The notes: generated from the sequence alone by a model not told the origin. Counted from the first letter of the stretch, positions 11,701-24,794 are shown. The stretch: 64,000 nt of DNA from Polytrichum commune (GCA_950295325.1 OX485806.1:47487169-47551168), one strand, 5' to 3'. Made by a program: numbers and translations.

Positions 11701-14700
11701 CCAATTTTATGAATTACTCTTTATGTTCTATTCTGTGCATACTACCTATTTGCTATGTTTGTGAAATACGGATTTTGTAGTAAATATTCATAGCACCCTG
11801 TAACTTTGATGTGTAATCCACATGCAGAAATAGATTGTAGTTAGGTAAGAGGTGCTAAGGGAAGGAGGCTTATTGCAGAGTACATAACGTAAGGCACACA
11901 AGTTCTTCCAAACTGGAGGTTCTTTGTATTTATACATCCAGTGGGACATCATGCAAACCTGTGATCGCATAGTTATGGAGGTGTTTTGACACCTCATGAC
12001 CAATTGTCACTTTGTTTTGGTGGAATTTGTAAGAAGTTATGGTAGTCCAGGTTTACTCTAAGATGATGTCCCTGTGTTTACATAGGTTTACATGGGTCTT
12101 TGCCACTGCCTCACTGATGTATACAGATTTTTAAAGTTATAGACCTCTTTGGATTTCTGTTCCCAATTCTGTGAGATTATATGTGATTATTTATTTATTT
12201 ATTTTTAAATAATTTTTTAATTTTCAAGGTAGATAGCATAATGCAAAAACAAAGACGTAGAGAGTGCACTTGAATTGCACACCTGTCCCAATCTGTTGTT
12301 TGTGATGACACGTGTATAATTGCAGCAGAACTAATGAACCCAGGAGGGGTATCTAGCGAGAATCCTGCAAAACAGAAAGAAACAAGGAGGAGTCATCAAG
12401 ATGATGCAGGTTCACTCCTAAACACCCCACATGAAGGAGGTATTGGAAGCTATTGGCATGGGACACCTGACAAATCTGGAAAACGTGGTGTTCAGGTGCA
12501 TGTTTGCAATTATGTCTAACTACTTTGTGAGTATGATCTTTGCAAGTCTGGTATCATTTATGTCTTGGATGGCCAAAATAATTGAAAATCGGGAGATATG
12601 AGGGCCAAAGGATGTGATTGTACCTCTTTGAAACATCTTTTTGCGAGGGATGATCTACATACATACTAATTAGTGTTGATAATCAGAATGAGGGAACATT
12701 CATATTTTTGACATACTCCTTAGTTCTGGTGATTAGGTGAATAGTTTTTCTTTCATTAATGAGAATTTCACGGCTGCTTGTGGTCATTTTTCTTCTTTCT
12801 ATGGTTAATCATTTTAGATACTTTTTGTCTTGGATACGCAATTTAGTCTACATTACAGTATCTTCAGCTAATTTAGTTGATGTCTGTACAACAGCCATGT
12901 GTAACTCAAAGTTCAAAAACAGAGTGCCATGAGGAATGGCTGAATGAAAAGCTGCGGCAGACACTCAATCTTACAGAGGAACCATGGATCCTGGAGGCCA
13001 TGCTCTCAGCACAACCAAGGCAGGTCCAATGTTTACACAAACAGAAAGGGTTTGAAGGGCCAGGAGTTCTGGAATCATCAATGGAGGGTTGTAGCAGAAT
13101 AGATTCCCCTGGCATGGGCTTTAAGGGAACAAAGAAAGAACCTGACATGGAGGTTGAGATATTGATTAACTCCTCTGAGTGTACAATGCAACGGATGGCT
13201 ATTCTTGAGGATAAAAAACTTGTGGAGTTCTCTATTGAACCTGTCAATACCAAAGTTCAAGTTGGTAATGTGTATTTAGGACGGGTGAAGCAGCTCCTAC
13301 CTGGTATGTCCGGGTTGTTTGTTGACATTGGGGGACCACGTCTAGCACTTCTCGACATTGCCCGGAATCAATATCCTTACACCTTTCCTCCTGTCTGGGT
13401 ATCTGAGAAGCAGTTGGATAGCTCAAATTATGATTTGTTTCCTCAGGGAGGTGATCTTGATCTGCATGAAGGAAAAGAAGAAACAGAATTATTTAACAAG
13501 GAAACCTCCCACAGGAATGAAACCAATGGGGATGTTCAAGACCATAAGCAATGGGAAAGTTCAGAAGATGGTCGTCAGAGAAATCTACCAACCTCCTGGA
13601 GCCCACTGGAGCAGCGTAATCCAATTACAGTGAATTTTGGGCGCAAATTCAGTAAATGGCGAAAAGTGGAAGAAGGAATGCCTATGATAGTACAAGTGAA
13701 GAAGGAGTCAATGGGGAAGAAAGGCCCTAGATTAACAGCTTTCCCTACTCTTGCAGGGAGATTTTGGGTTCTTGTACCTCGAGGAAGTACAGTAGGAGTC
13801 TCTGCTCGTATTACAGGTATGCGCATATTCTAACTACAATGGGATAAGATGTTTCACAAACTGTTGCAGTTGTCTACAGGTCCTGTGCCTTTGGGATGTG
13901 GCTACTTTTAGCTTTGTTAATTTTAGATTTTCAAGTTTTTCTGTAGGTGATTTAGAAATCTAGGAGTCCATAATGTCTTATCTGTTTTTCTTAGAAAATG
14001 CAGTCTGAAAGACATCTAGATGCTTTTGTCACGTGCTACTTGAAGAGTTTGATGTTGCCTTGGCAAGTTATTCTTGTGACCTTATTGTGGTGTGGCACAT
14101 GCTGATACTAATTTTGCAACCACATCAAAGATCATAATCAGTGTAGTTCTTTGACAGCCTGTGTATATTAGCATCCCCCCGTGTTTGCACAAGCAAGTCC
14201 TGTCCTCGGTGTAATAAAATGTTCATTTTGTTCACAGAAACTTTTCCTGGAATGTGACTGGAAGGGCTAAATGATGCTTATGTGTAGGTTCTCTCTTTCA
14301 CAAAGATAATTTGTATGATTCTATTCTGCAGCAACTTTCTTGTGAAAGCTGAAGTATTGATTGCAGGACCTGAGAGACGAAGGTTGAAGCTTATAGCTCA
14401 AGCATTGCAACCTCAAGAGTTAGGAATCACTGTGAGAACTGAGGCAGTTGGTCATGCGCAAGAAGAGTTAGAAAAGGACCTCAATCGACTGATGGAAACT
14501 TGGAAAGAAATCATGGAAAAAGCTGCTGCAGCTGCATTGGCTGTAAACAAGGGAGAGGAAGCTGCAGTGCCTGTTCTTTTGCACCGAGAGATGGGTCAGA
14601 CGTTGACAATCATACGTGATTTCTTTACAGAGAAGGTTTCTAGGTTAGTTGTTGACTCATCTCAAAGTTATCAGGAGGTCATTAGCTATCTCCAAGAAGT

Positions 14701-15595
14701 GGCGCCACATTTGATAAGCCGGGTGGTGCTTTATAGCGGCAAAGTTCCCATCTTTGACATGTTTAATGTGGAGGAAGGCCTAGAAAGATTGTCCAACGAA
14801 CGTGTGAAACTTCCCAATGGTGGTTACCTTGTTATGCAGGAGACTGAAGCACTTGTGTCCATTGATGTCAATGGTGGCATGGGTATGCTTGGGCATTCAA
14901 CCAAACAGCGGAAGGCAATTTTGGAGGTGAACTTAGCAGCAGCTAGGCAAATTGCCAGTGAAATCAGGCTGCGTGATATAGGGGGCATAATTGTTGTGGA
15001 CTTCATTGATATGGATAATGCCATTGATGAAAAGTTGGTGCATGAGGAAATGCGGAAAGCCATACAAAGAGATCGCTCTAAAGTTACCATATCTGAAATT
15101 TCAGAGTTTGGATTGATGGAAATGACTAGAAAGCGAGTGCGGCCAAGTGTGACATGGACGATAAACGATTCATGTTCCACTTGTAAAGGGACTGGGCGTG
15201 TTGAAGCTCTGGAAACGACGCTTTCAAAAATTGAGCGAGCAATACGACGTTTCCTTGCTGTTTGCCCAGAGAGAGAAAGAGTGAACTTTGGTGCAAATAA
15301 GTGGCCACAGGTTCTTCTTTGCATTGAACCAACCATGCTAGATTACCTCAAATCTTGGAAGAAGAAGCGAATTATCCAACTTAGCAATTCTCTCAAGGTT
15401 TGGATATCACTGAAGGTGGGGATGGACCTATCCCCGGGCCAGTTTAAAGTGCTGGAGGTAATCAAAGCAGTTCCTGAGAAGGACATTGTTGGTGCTCCCA
15501 GTGGGTCTCAATCAAATTTGCAGCAACAGCAACAGCAACTTTCCAGTGTTAGCTCTCTTGATAAGCAGGGCTCAGCCAGACCCCATCTGTTTTGA
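8781..15595 (+). CDS. RNE: Chloroplast RNase E/G-like endoribonuclease, four exons
   Basis: Model exons are 8781-10875, 12326-12495, 12895-13816 and 14367-15595. The intron edges are GT/AG, the phases fit, and the sum is 1471 codons plus stop. Exon 1 starts at the first in-frame ATG with an Ser/Ala/Arg-rich, acid-poor leader typical of a plastid transit peptide. The S1-like RNA-binding part begins near residue 840 (EVEILINSSECTMQRMAIL, VGNVYLGRVKQLLPGMSG). The catalytic part shows SIDVNGG (Asp ~1229), VVDFIDM (Asp ~1274) and the zinc-link pair CSTC (Cys ~1332 and 1335) followed by KGTGR. These match the metal-binding Asp residues and zinc link of bacterial RNase E. The plant family processes polycistronic chloroplast transcripts. 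Exons 3-4 are certain. Joining exon 1 rests on a matching phase (CCA-G|CA) and the need for a transit peptide. The model is far longer than Arabidopsis RNE (~1000 aa) and I see no clear CBM20 starch-binding domain. A six-Gln run lies near the C-terminus. If exon 1 is not joined it would be a separate 708-aa ORF ending at 10907. Confidence 0.8.
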
Positions 15596-16425
15596 AGGAG
15601 TTAATAAGATAGAATTAGGGCTACTTGAGATAGCATTTCTTCTAATATTATGTTCTGAGTCCATGATGACATTAAACAGAAATATTAACTAGCCCCAAAC
15701 CTACTCAAGTGATTTAGATTGATTGCATACTCTTGAGTTTCATTCAGATGTTTGAGCCACTTCAATCAAGCCACTCACTGTTGGAGTTATATTTTCCAAT
15801 CAGTTCGCATGGCTCCACAAAATGCACATAGTTAGCTCTAAATGTCTAGAATAATGTTTAGTTGCAAGCATGTGTTAATATCCAAGGCCAGAGAGCTCTA
15901 GAACTTATGGTGTAGTTCTTAATATTTTCTTCTTTGGTGGAAGGAAAAAAACAATGTTGTCAGTATTAGGGTCTTAATAGAAAAAGTTCAATGTATGTCT
16001 GTTCTTAAGTCTTTACAGGGAGCAATATGTTCTGTGGAAAAGCCACACCACTCTTGTGTGTATTACAATATTTTTAGTAACTCGACCCCGGTGATGGCAA
16101 TATGTGTGCAAAATATAATGCATGTTACCCCGCAAAGTGTAAGAACCTCCAACATGGGCCCCTCCTGTCCCACTTGCCATACTAAGTAATGGATCAACTC
16201 TTGTCTCAACAAGCTCAGGGTGGTGTGAGCTAAATGGGGAGGTTGGCATGCTTATATGGCATCTCTCATAAATCATTTCAACAAATGACTTAATTGGCGT
16301 CCCCATCCACCCTTTGCAAATTCCTCATTTGGATTCAAATTTTCTTGTGGGACATTAGGGGTTAAGGAACTGGGTGGTGGCTTAGACTTAGGTTAAGAGT
16401 TAACATAGGTTTCCACTTACTTCTT
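15596..16425. other. Downstream flank of the RNase E/G-like gene, no gene seen
   Basis: About 830 bases between the stop codon and the left inverted-repeat arm. It presumably includes the 3' untranslated region of the ribonuclease gene. No coding frame, RNA gene or repeat end was recognised here. Confidence 0.5.
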
Positions 16426-16427
16426 TG

Positions 16428-17000
16428 GTAAGATGAATTCACAAAAGTGCAAACTCAATTCCATGAATGTACTAACCAATTTAGTAGTAGGGTCCATCAA
16501 TTTCATTTGGAATCATGAACCAAGTTCACTATATAGACAACCAACTTAACTTGAACTTTCAGCCAAATTTATTACATGTTGTGAACAATTTCATGATTTG
16601 GCACCCATATTCACAACTTTACAAAATCAATTTCATGAATTATTTCACAAAGAACGGTACATTATGTATAAGATTCTCCTCATTGTTCCCCCCGACTACC
16701 TCTACCACAATTTTGATTGACCTCTCTTATCCAACCTTGGACCATGTTTGGAGTGATTGCTTGTAAGGCTTCCATAGTTGACCAGTTCCACTTAACCGCT
16801 TACTTGAGTTATGTAATGCCGACATAGACGAGATCTATAATGTTTTGGCGAACAATGCAAAGTTTATGTGGTGGTGACTTGTGATTGATTACCTTCATAG
16901 GATTTTTGATAATTGTCACAGCCAAGGAGTAGCATAGAGATGAGCAGTTATGGGTTAACCTACAAATCGACTTGCTAGAAGGAATCGTGTCCAAATCAAC
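16428..17000 (+). repeat. Left arm of a long-range inverted repeat
   Basis: Bases 16428-16745 match the reverse complement of 38515-38170 over more than 300 bases with small indels. An example is the shared run 'ttcactatatagacaacca', and the match ends at 'ccaaccttggac'. A second shared block, 16965-17000, matches the reverse complement of 37375-37325 (shared run 'gtccaaatcaaccct'). Both blocks are in the same order in the two arms. The spacer inside the arm is ~220 bases here and ~800 bases on the right. No exact terminus or target-site duplication could be fixed. Confidence 0.8.
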
Positions 17001-18200
17001 CCTCCTCTGCGGTGATGGCAGGGTCTGTGTCCACTGCCATTCTGACTGTAACCCGCTGTCTGACTGCCGCCGCGACTGTAGTTTGGGTATATGGCAACAA
17101 AAGTTGGGTGTAACTTGGTTTACTTGGGTGACGGTTGCCATGTCATCCCGTTCGGATGACCGCCACCGTTTTGGTAGCCTTTGGGTGGCGTTTTTCGGGT
17201 GTCGGGTTTGGGTTTTGGGCATACGGTTGCAAGCGGGTTGGCGTTCATGGGTTGAACAATACACTGCCGAGGGTGGCCACCATATGTGGGTGGCTTGGCA
17301 CCCGTCTTGGATGGCTTGGCACCCATGTTGGGTGTCATTGGCGCCCCCGGGGCACTATTATTTTGGTCTTTTCCTCTCTTTTCCTTTGATGGGTTTGTAC
17401 TCTCCCAGGGTGTCTGCTACCCAAGCATAACCCGATTTTCCCAGATGAACGGGTTTCTGCACAGACAAGAAGTATTGTTCCATACGAAACCCTAGGGTGG
17501 GAGGGAACAACATTTGCCTTAATTTACACGCAGAAGCTTTATTTGTGACTAGATTTGCCTCATATTTGTGGGTCTAGACCACAATGGGAGATGGCAACCG
17601 TAAGCCTCCCGGTAACCGCAATTGCCATGAACATGCGGTGGACTCACATCCGCAATCCACCTCCTCAACATTGACAGCCAGGCTCCATGGGCGTGTCCGC
17701 GGTTTGGGGGCGTTCCCTGCACACACAATGGTCGCCTGCACAATTGCTTCCCTCAGCGACGCGTGTGGAATCGAGCCACCAGGATGTGCAATTGCTGCAA
17801 GTGAAGATGAGGTTTTTCATCAACAACAGCACGGGCCTCATCCAAGGGCAATCAATCCAGTGGGTTCATTTTCCACCTGATACAGGAGCCGAGCTTATGG
17901 TAGACTTGTGATGCTCGTTTCGGAATTACGTACAGAATTACAGTACTATTTACAATATGGAGCAACATCATATTTCACGCAGGTGATTTCGTGGGACTCA
18001 TCTCCTCTTCTAGGTAGGGCATCATCGAGTCCTGTTTTGAAAGGGTAGGCCAGGAGACAGGCGATGCATTGTTTATCAAATTAGTGACGTCTTGCAAATT
18101 CGTGATTGTCGAGAGAAAATCATTGCAATGAATCTGAAATGTAGATTTAAATTTTACACAACTTCATGGATTATGTTGAACTGGCTCCTGTCTAGGTTAC
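17001..18200. other. GC-rich sub-terminal region without a recognised gene
   Basis: Rich in 'gggtg' and 'cacccg' type sequence between about 17000 and 17400, resembling in composition the reverse complement of 36.7-37.3 kb on the other side. Bases 17960-18016 resemble 22510-22566 ('gcaac.ccatatttcac' followed by 'tcatctcc'). No protein was recognised. Confidence 0.45.
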
Positions 18201-18211
18201 AAATTGCTGAC

Positions 18212-19860
18212 CTGCAAGTAGGGGCCCTTGGCAGCCTAATCTCGGGAACTTCCGCTTCCATACTCTGCCCCTGCCAGTATAATGGTATCTTGAACAACAT
18301 CCTTGTATTTTTGCAAAGAAAATTGCAGAGCTACAGTTGTTACAAACAGTAGAGCGGACTAGATGTCTGCTGCTTGATAAGACCAAAGAGAAGAAAGTGC
18401 AGGTCACAGGAAACTCTGTTCATGGCCAAAATGCCTAAAAAACGTTACAAGCACATACCTTACCTGCGTCATATATGAAAAGCTTTTCTTTCGAAGGAAC
18501 GTGTATTGTTTAGGACCAACTTCTCCCTCCAGAAACATGTTCACAATCCGAATGTCTGCAAATGTCCCTCTTGCCATAATTTCATCGTTGCCACGGCGAC
18601 TTCCATATGAATTGAAATCCTTCCGTTGCACTCCCCGCTCCATAAGAAACTTCGCAGCTGCACTGCCTTTGTTGATATTACCAGCTGGAGAGATGTGGTC
18701 TGTTGTGGTGCTGTCTCTAAAATTGGGAAGACAATATGCATCCTTCACAGGCTTTGCGCCAGGAGGAGTTTTTGTCACGCTTTGAAATAAGGGTGGCTCA
18801 TGGACATAGGTTGATTTTTGGTCCCAAGCATATTGAGAACCTTTTGGTGTTGGTGGATTATTCCACATCTGATTGCCACTCGTGGTGGTTTTGTATGTAC
18901 TTTTGAACATCTCTGGAGTCACTGAGGATTGTACAACCTACACAAGGCACTCTTAACTCAAATCAGGGGTCACAACCTGGTTTGAACAAATTGGATGAAT
19001 AGCACCACAACGAATTTTGAAATTTATGTTTAGAATTTTGACTGCATTGTGTGAAAACTTAGCAGGGAAGGCTTGTATACGAGTTTTTGGGCACTTAATA
19101 GTCTTGGATTATGCACCTTTGCAATCCCCTCAGTTGAAGGCCAGATGTCATTCAGAAACACATCCTTCCCACCTTTACCCTTCCCAATAGGTTCCTTAGC
19201 AAAGTCAATATCGACCTGCTTGGGCAAGTCAAGGCGTCGACCAGAACAATTATGATATATATAAATTCTGCTCATGAACAGAGGGTCATAGAAATAATGC
19301 CCTCTGCAAGTCTGTGGATTTCAACCTTTCGTCAACCACGTCTAGAGGACTGGACAAGAAGATGATGTGATTTGCAGTCACCTACCGTCCCAGTGGACGT
19401 GTATGCAACTACCAGAGCAGGGGACGCCAGACAGTTTGCACGTATTAATGGATGCCCTCGACCTTCGAAATTCCGATTTCCTGTGAGAACTGCTGCTGCC
19501 ACGATATCTACAAGCAACACACTTTCCAGCAAATGTTCACTACACTTTCCAAACTTTCACAATGTTTTTGAATCAATCTAAACAGTCTGGTAGAATGTAT
19601 ACTGTAGAACTAGGAAGTCACCAAATTTCCTGATTGCCAGGAAACGATGTCTGCCTATTTGTGCCACTATCTCTTTAAAGACAAAGATTACTTAGAACCC
19701 CAAGTATCGTTCTTCGGTAAAAAAACATATTGTTGCAGTATGTACCATTGGCCACAATTGCTTTGGAAACATCTTCGTGAAGCTCCCCATAATTTCCAAT
19801 ACACGTCGTCCAGCCATAGCCCACAACACTGAACCTTTGTTTCATGTTGAACTTTTGTTT
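18212..19860 (-). pseudogene. Aconitase (aconitate hydratase) fragment, disrupted
   Basis: Five minus-strand exon remnants in the right order: ~19860-19746 (VVGYGWTTCIGN), 19507-19386 ([22 protein letters not shown]), 19215-19117 ([11 protein letters not shown]), 18937-18464 ([26 protein letters not shown]) and ~18312-18212 ([13 protein letters not shown]). They correspond to the middle and C-terminal part of plant cytosolic/mitochondrial aconitase, which isomerises citrate to isocitrate. Damage: the first Cys of the GYGCTTC iron-sulfur ligand motif is Trp; a one-base loss after 'EGEVGP' throws the end of the fourth exon out of frame; and the Trp after SSRD is TAG (18236-18238). The N-terminal half and the C-terminal end are absent. 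Introns are kept, so it is a DNA-level copy, not a retrocopy. It is the only captured fragment on the minus strand. Confidence 0.9.
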
Positions 19861-22050
19861 CTAATATGTCCTACCAAACATGGACTCCAACTCAATTATA
19901 CGTCCATTTTGGGGTTTTTCTTCTTTAGCCATTGCATATGCGTATCACCCCCCCACTTACGGCTCACATGTACATGTATCCATTACATTCAATTGTCGTT
20001 TTGAATATGTATTGATGTAGGGAGCATACACAACTTACAAGGTTCCTAAACTCCCAAAATTGGGCACTAAAACCCTATTTGTGTCTCTTCTAACCACTGT
20101 TTTTGCTCCATGGACTACATGGTTCTGACCATATGGGGTTCAACACAATCTGCATGCCAAAGTGTGCGTTTAGTATTATGCATGTGCAGGAACCTTTGTC
20201 CCGTGTTGACCTACTCTAGGCATGTTTGAATGGGCATGCTGGATAATTCCATGGCTTGATCAAGTTCTATGTGGCTTTTGACACCGATTCGTATGAAAAC
20301 CCAGCCATACCATAAACATCGAGGCTGGCTATTGGCATAAATTTTGAGATTGCAGGAAACATGTTTCCATGCAGGTTGTCGCTCGCCAAAATTCCAAATG
20401 GGATGGACCAAGAACATGCACGTGCATTTGCTTTTCCGCTCTCCCTTTTGTTTTTACATGCACACTGGTTGTTTGTGAATATTATTAAGTACAAGAACAT
20501 GTAGTCTACCTACTTCAGCCACAAATATTTGTGGCTGCTAATAAGTCCATATATGCTCAATTGACGAAATTGTGACTAATGCGGGCAAAATCACTTTGAA
20601 CGCACAAAATGTGCCATTGTGTAAATTACACAATAATGTCCAATCATCATTGGGTTCTTAGCAAAGAAATATGAACATGATCAGGTGCCTCGCGGGCTGC
20701 AAGTACTTCTGATGTGTTGTCCGCCCACACGGTTGCCCATGTGGGTGACAGTCACCAAACATGGTGAATGTGGCACCCACCTCAGCCATGTCCTCAGCTA
20801 GGGTATTGTATGTGCCTAGGTTAATGAGTTATATGCGTATAATCCTTCCCTCGCATGAAGAAGTCCTCCACGGCTGCCTGCCTGGGATTCTTTGGGCGTG
20901 CCAAATTATTGCGGCACGCTAACATTGGAGTTGTCCAGGTGAGTAGAGAGGTCGAGTTTCTTGGTGCTGGCTTCTTCCAACCTATATTCCAATGCATTGA
21001 ATGGAGAGGGCAATGCGAATTGAGGCATGCAGATGAGGGAAGAGGAGAGGTGGGAGGGAGCAATTGCGACCAGGGGATAGGGGGATTGGGGGGCCAACTT
21101 AAACGACCAGGGGCAAGAGGATGCGGAAGGCAAAGCGCATGCGAGTGTTTGTGGAAGGAAGGGAGGACATAGAGTGCATCAGGGATTGTGGAGGTAGCGC
21201 GCATGACGGAGGAAACGTAGAGGAGGAAGGGAGTGTGGAAGAGGGAGGGGGCATTCTGGAGGAAGGCTTTGTTGTGCAACAACCAAGCACCTACGAGGCC
21301 GACGCAACAAACGTGTGGCAAAGGTTCAGGAACGACTCCAACTATTATTGAGTGCAAAATCCAGCATGTGGATTGGATCAATTTCTTGGGTTTTGTTATT
21401 CTTGGGTTGTGGGTGTTCTCTCTTTCCGTCCGCCCGAACTGGAACCATGGAATGTGGTAAATGGTCACCCGCACAGTCACACCTGCCTGTTCTCCTCCAA
21501 ACCCTAGACCTAAAAACCTAATTCTCCTTTATGCAACTTGTTTTGACGCCATGTTTTGGAGGAATAGCAGGTTGGGAGCCCCCATTCCACTATTTTGTGT
21601 GCGGTGCAACCGATGCTTGCATTGTTGTATGTGTGTCAAGTTAGAATTTGCTTGTTGGAGGAAATTGTGGGTTCTTCGGGTACAAACCCAGACAACCTCC
21701 TCAAACCCTTATTTGTTGTCCACCTTTCGTGATGTCTGGCTCTGAGGGTGACAAGATTGAGCATGAGATTGTGGTTGGAGGGGGAGGGTTTGAAGGTGGT
21801 GGAGGTGGAGAATGAAGGAGATGTTGGTGTCCCAGTCAATGGTCCACATTATCACTCTGTAGAGTAGTTTTGAGAGGAAGATTCGAGGCTTTGTGTTCCT
21901 TTCGAGCAATTATCAGAGTGCATGATTATCATGTGGATGAGGGAGTGACCGTTCTGGAGGAGAGAATGCAAATTGGAGGAGGAGGAGGAGTTGGCTTATG
22001 GTGGACAAAATTGCAGAGTAGAGCACCAGGAGAAGGAGGTGGAATTTTCT
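19861..22050. other. Spacer between aconitase and MetAP fragments
   Basis: No recognised gene. Between about 20990 and 21260 the plus strand is rich in G and A. Bases 21775-21835 are a near copy of 27325-27391. A 219-aa minus-strand frame (21480-20821) is proline- and leucine-rich with no recognisable domain, and I judge it a chance frame. Confidence 0.4.
21775..21835 (+). repeat. Short dispersed repeat, copy A
   Basis: A ~60-base purine-rich module ('ttggaggggga.ggtttg.aggtggtggaggtggag', then 'aatgaaggagatg.tggtgtcc') that recurs at 27325-27391 with few differences. Here it lies ~220 bases before the first MetAP exon. The other copy lies ~70 bases before the coiled-coil fragment. Confidence 0.75.
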
Positions 22051-22055
22051 TGGCG

Positions 22056-23704
22056 ACCTAGGTTAGCGCAGGGCAAAGTGTCCCCTCGCTTAGCAGTTCC
22101 TAAGGAAATTGCTCGTCCTCCTTATGTTAATTTCAAGAAAGCACATGCGTTCCTTGATGATTATCAAATACAAAATACTGAGGGAATAGAGCGCATGAGG
22201 GCCTCTGGCCGCCTGCCGAAGGCCGCATAGCGCTTGGATAGGTGACATTCCTAGCAATTGATTCCCACCACTATGGTCCACTGAATTATAGTGAGAGTAT
22301 CCTAGTGAAACACATATTTTCAACCAACCATGTGGGAACCTGGGGGATTGCGCCTTATTGAGGGAGATTAGGGAGATTAGGCCTGGGTCGGCTTGTCCAT
22401 GCCCGTTCAAGGCGTTTACCCTTAAAAAGAGGCAGGAGTCTTCAAGGTCCCTCTCATCCTCGTGATGTCCAATTTGGAATGATATGTACAATTAGACTAA
22501 TCTGAAGATGAAGCAACACCATATTTCACACTGTCATCGGAGTCATCTCCCTCTCTACGTCTACTTCCAAGTTGTGAGTTTTCCACTCACCCATTTCTGA
22601 TGTCAAATTCTTTAGCATTTTGCATATCCCCTGTAACACCTTTAAGTCTGATGCGGTGGTTGCAGCCAGGTGTGACAACGGACGAGATCGATAAGGTTGT
22701 TCATCAGATGATCATTGATGCTGGTTCTTACCCTTCTCCTCTCGGCTACGGTGGCTTTCCCGAGAGCGTATGCACTTCTGTGAATGAGTGCATCTGTCAT
22801 GGCATTCCGGACTCTCGTCCTCTCCAGGTTTGTTCCCCTTTGGACCTGCACATGAACTTCAAAATAGTTAAAAGGAGCTAACAAGTTTACCTAGCCATCT
22901 CAAATTCAAATGCAGAAGTACACGATGGCCTTGATACTAGAACATTGGTAGGGATGGATGCTTTCCTTAGTAAAGGGAGGAGACCATGGAAGTGTATGTG
23001 TTTAAGGACGCATGACCTTACTGCACATGTTTTATTACGCGTGAAGCCTATGCAAAGGGCTTGTCTTTAACCTTCTTATCAAACATGAAGGTTATCACAT
23101 GTTTGATAGCTTTTAGTTCTGTTTTTCTTGTTAATAATGGGGAGGTCTGTGCAGGATGGAGATATTGTCAACATTGATGTAACAATGTATTTAAATGTAA
23201 GCTTTCTTTTCTTGTAATCTTCGTATGAACTGTAAACCTCAACTTGAATTTTCCTCTCCAGCAACATTTGTCTCCCAGTTTTTCTCATAAACCTTAATAC
23301 TACACTTCTGTTGAATAGAAGGATGTCAGACAGTTATGTGGAGCTGGAGAATAGTTTGTTGTTGTCATTCTTTGCAACAAAGTCATTTAACAAGGTCATG
23401 CTGATTGTAATGGCATAGCAGCGACTTTCTTGTGACTGGTTGTTTGTAAGTATGAGTGTGCTTTTACATTGAAGTGATTTTGTAAAGACTATTTTGAGTT
23501 TTCTATACTGTGAAATATGTTGGTAAATTAAGTTCTCTGGCCTGCTCTCCAGCTTGCACGACATATCTTGCTCATGTGAACGGTGTTGTGAAGTTTTAAA
23601 TGACCTCAATTTTGTGACATGATGAATGGCAGGGCTAGCATGGAGACACTTCAAAGACTTTCTATTGTGGGATTGTGGATGATGATGCCAAACAATTAGT
23701 TGAG
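22056..23704 (+). pseudogene. Methionine aminopeptidase 1 fragment, disrupted
   Basis: Four exon remnants are recognisable: ~22056-22206 (GKVSPRLAVP, YQIQNTEGIERMRASG), 22666-22827 ([42 protein letters not shown]), 23155-23196 (DGDIVNIDVTMYLN) and 23633-23704 (HGDTSKTFYCG). They match organellar-type plant MAP1, which removes initiator Met. The metal ligands in NIDVT and HGDTS are present. The Tyr expected before HGDTS is TAG (23636-23638), and the first exon runs into TAG at 22228-22230 before its expected end. The C-terminal third, with the remaining metal ligands, is missing. It is the first of eight plus-strand gene fragments. Confidence 0.9.
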
Positions 23705-24794
23705 GTGGATAACTGTTTTTATGACCTCTTTAAACTCTTCCCTTGGATTATTTTCATACATCTGCTTTTACTTGCTTTGTTTTGATGCCTTTTGGAAGGT
23801 TTGTCACTCCACACTTTTTTTTGATCTGGAGAGCAGATTCTAGTTCCTAATACAAATTTAAGGTGAGTGCAATTAATTGTTCTACCTTTTTTCCTTTTGG
23901 GGGTTGGAGGTGGGCATTAAGTGACTATTACAAGGTTTGTAGGATTGTCAAAGTCTCAACAAGTGGATGTAATGATGTAACTTCCATTCCAATTATATTT
24001 ATTTTCTCAGGGATATATATGCAACTCTGATCCTCGTAGCTGCATTGGTGTAATGTTTGCAGGAAGAGTATTGTCGAGAAGAAGTCTATAGGCGATGAAA
24101 GCAACTTCTGGCTTCTGGTGAGGCCACGTTGCCTGTGCTTTCTTGACCATCGGATTTGACCGATGTAAGCCTCCTCCCCTGATCTCCTCTGTTCCTGCCA
24201 CCACTCATCCACTGCGTGTGCAGACAGATAGACAAAGAAGACAGACAGACACTCACTCTCTTCACCTTCCCGATTACGATTTCTTTGCCGATTCTCTTCG
24301 CCAGAGGTCATACTTATTAGAGACACAAACTGTAATCAAGCTGGAGAAGATGTCCAACATGTGGATTTCTTTGCAATGGACTATGGAAATCGATGTATGT
24401 AGGTGATTTTGAGATGTATCGAAGGATTGCACATAAGAGTGGCCTGTTGAATTATTTGCGTGATGTGATGGTCCTCCAGCTTAGTTTCCTCTTAAACCCT
24501 AAACCTTTCTGCACCTGAAACCCTCAATCTAGAATTTGGCAGTGGATTCGGCCTTTTAGATCCTTCTTACAGAGACCGGGAGCTAAGAATCGTGGGTTTT
24601 CCCTCTACTTTGGTTGCAAAGTGATTACCAATTAGTCAATTTTAGCAGGTTCATGTGGCTTTTCAGTTGCTTTGAAAGTAGAAGGTTGTGCTGAAGGCAC
24701 GAAGGGTTGCATTATCGTGGAATTACAGGAGACGCTTGGGTGATACAGAAGTCACAAAATGTACTGGATGTTGTTGTTGTGGTGGTGGTGGCAG
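23705..24794. other. Spacer with possible unidentified exon remnants
   Basis: No gene was firmly recognised. A stretch near 24405-24480 reads DFEMYRRIAHKSGLLNYLRD and looks protein-like. Bases 24260-24305 also give a short plausible frame. Either could belong to a further captured fragment, but I could not name one. Confidence 0.3.

Noticed and set aside
14824-15336. 170-aa minus-strand ORF opposite the RNase E catalytic exon
   Set aside because: Antisense shadow of a conserved coding exon.
20821-21480. 219-aa minus-strand ORF as a gene
   Set aside because: Composition is low-complexity (Pro, Leu, Ser, His), there is no domain, and it overlaps a purine-rich tract on the other strand that keeps the frame open by chance.
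22056-23704. A functional methionine aminopeptidase gene
   Set aside because: In-frame TAG before HGDTS, an early stop in the first exon, and no C-terminal metal-ligand exons before the J-protein fragment begins.
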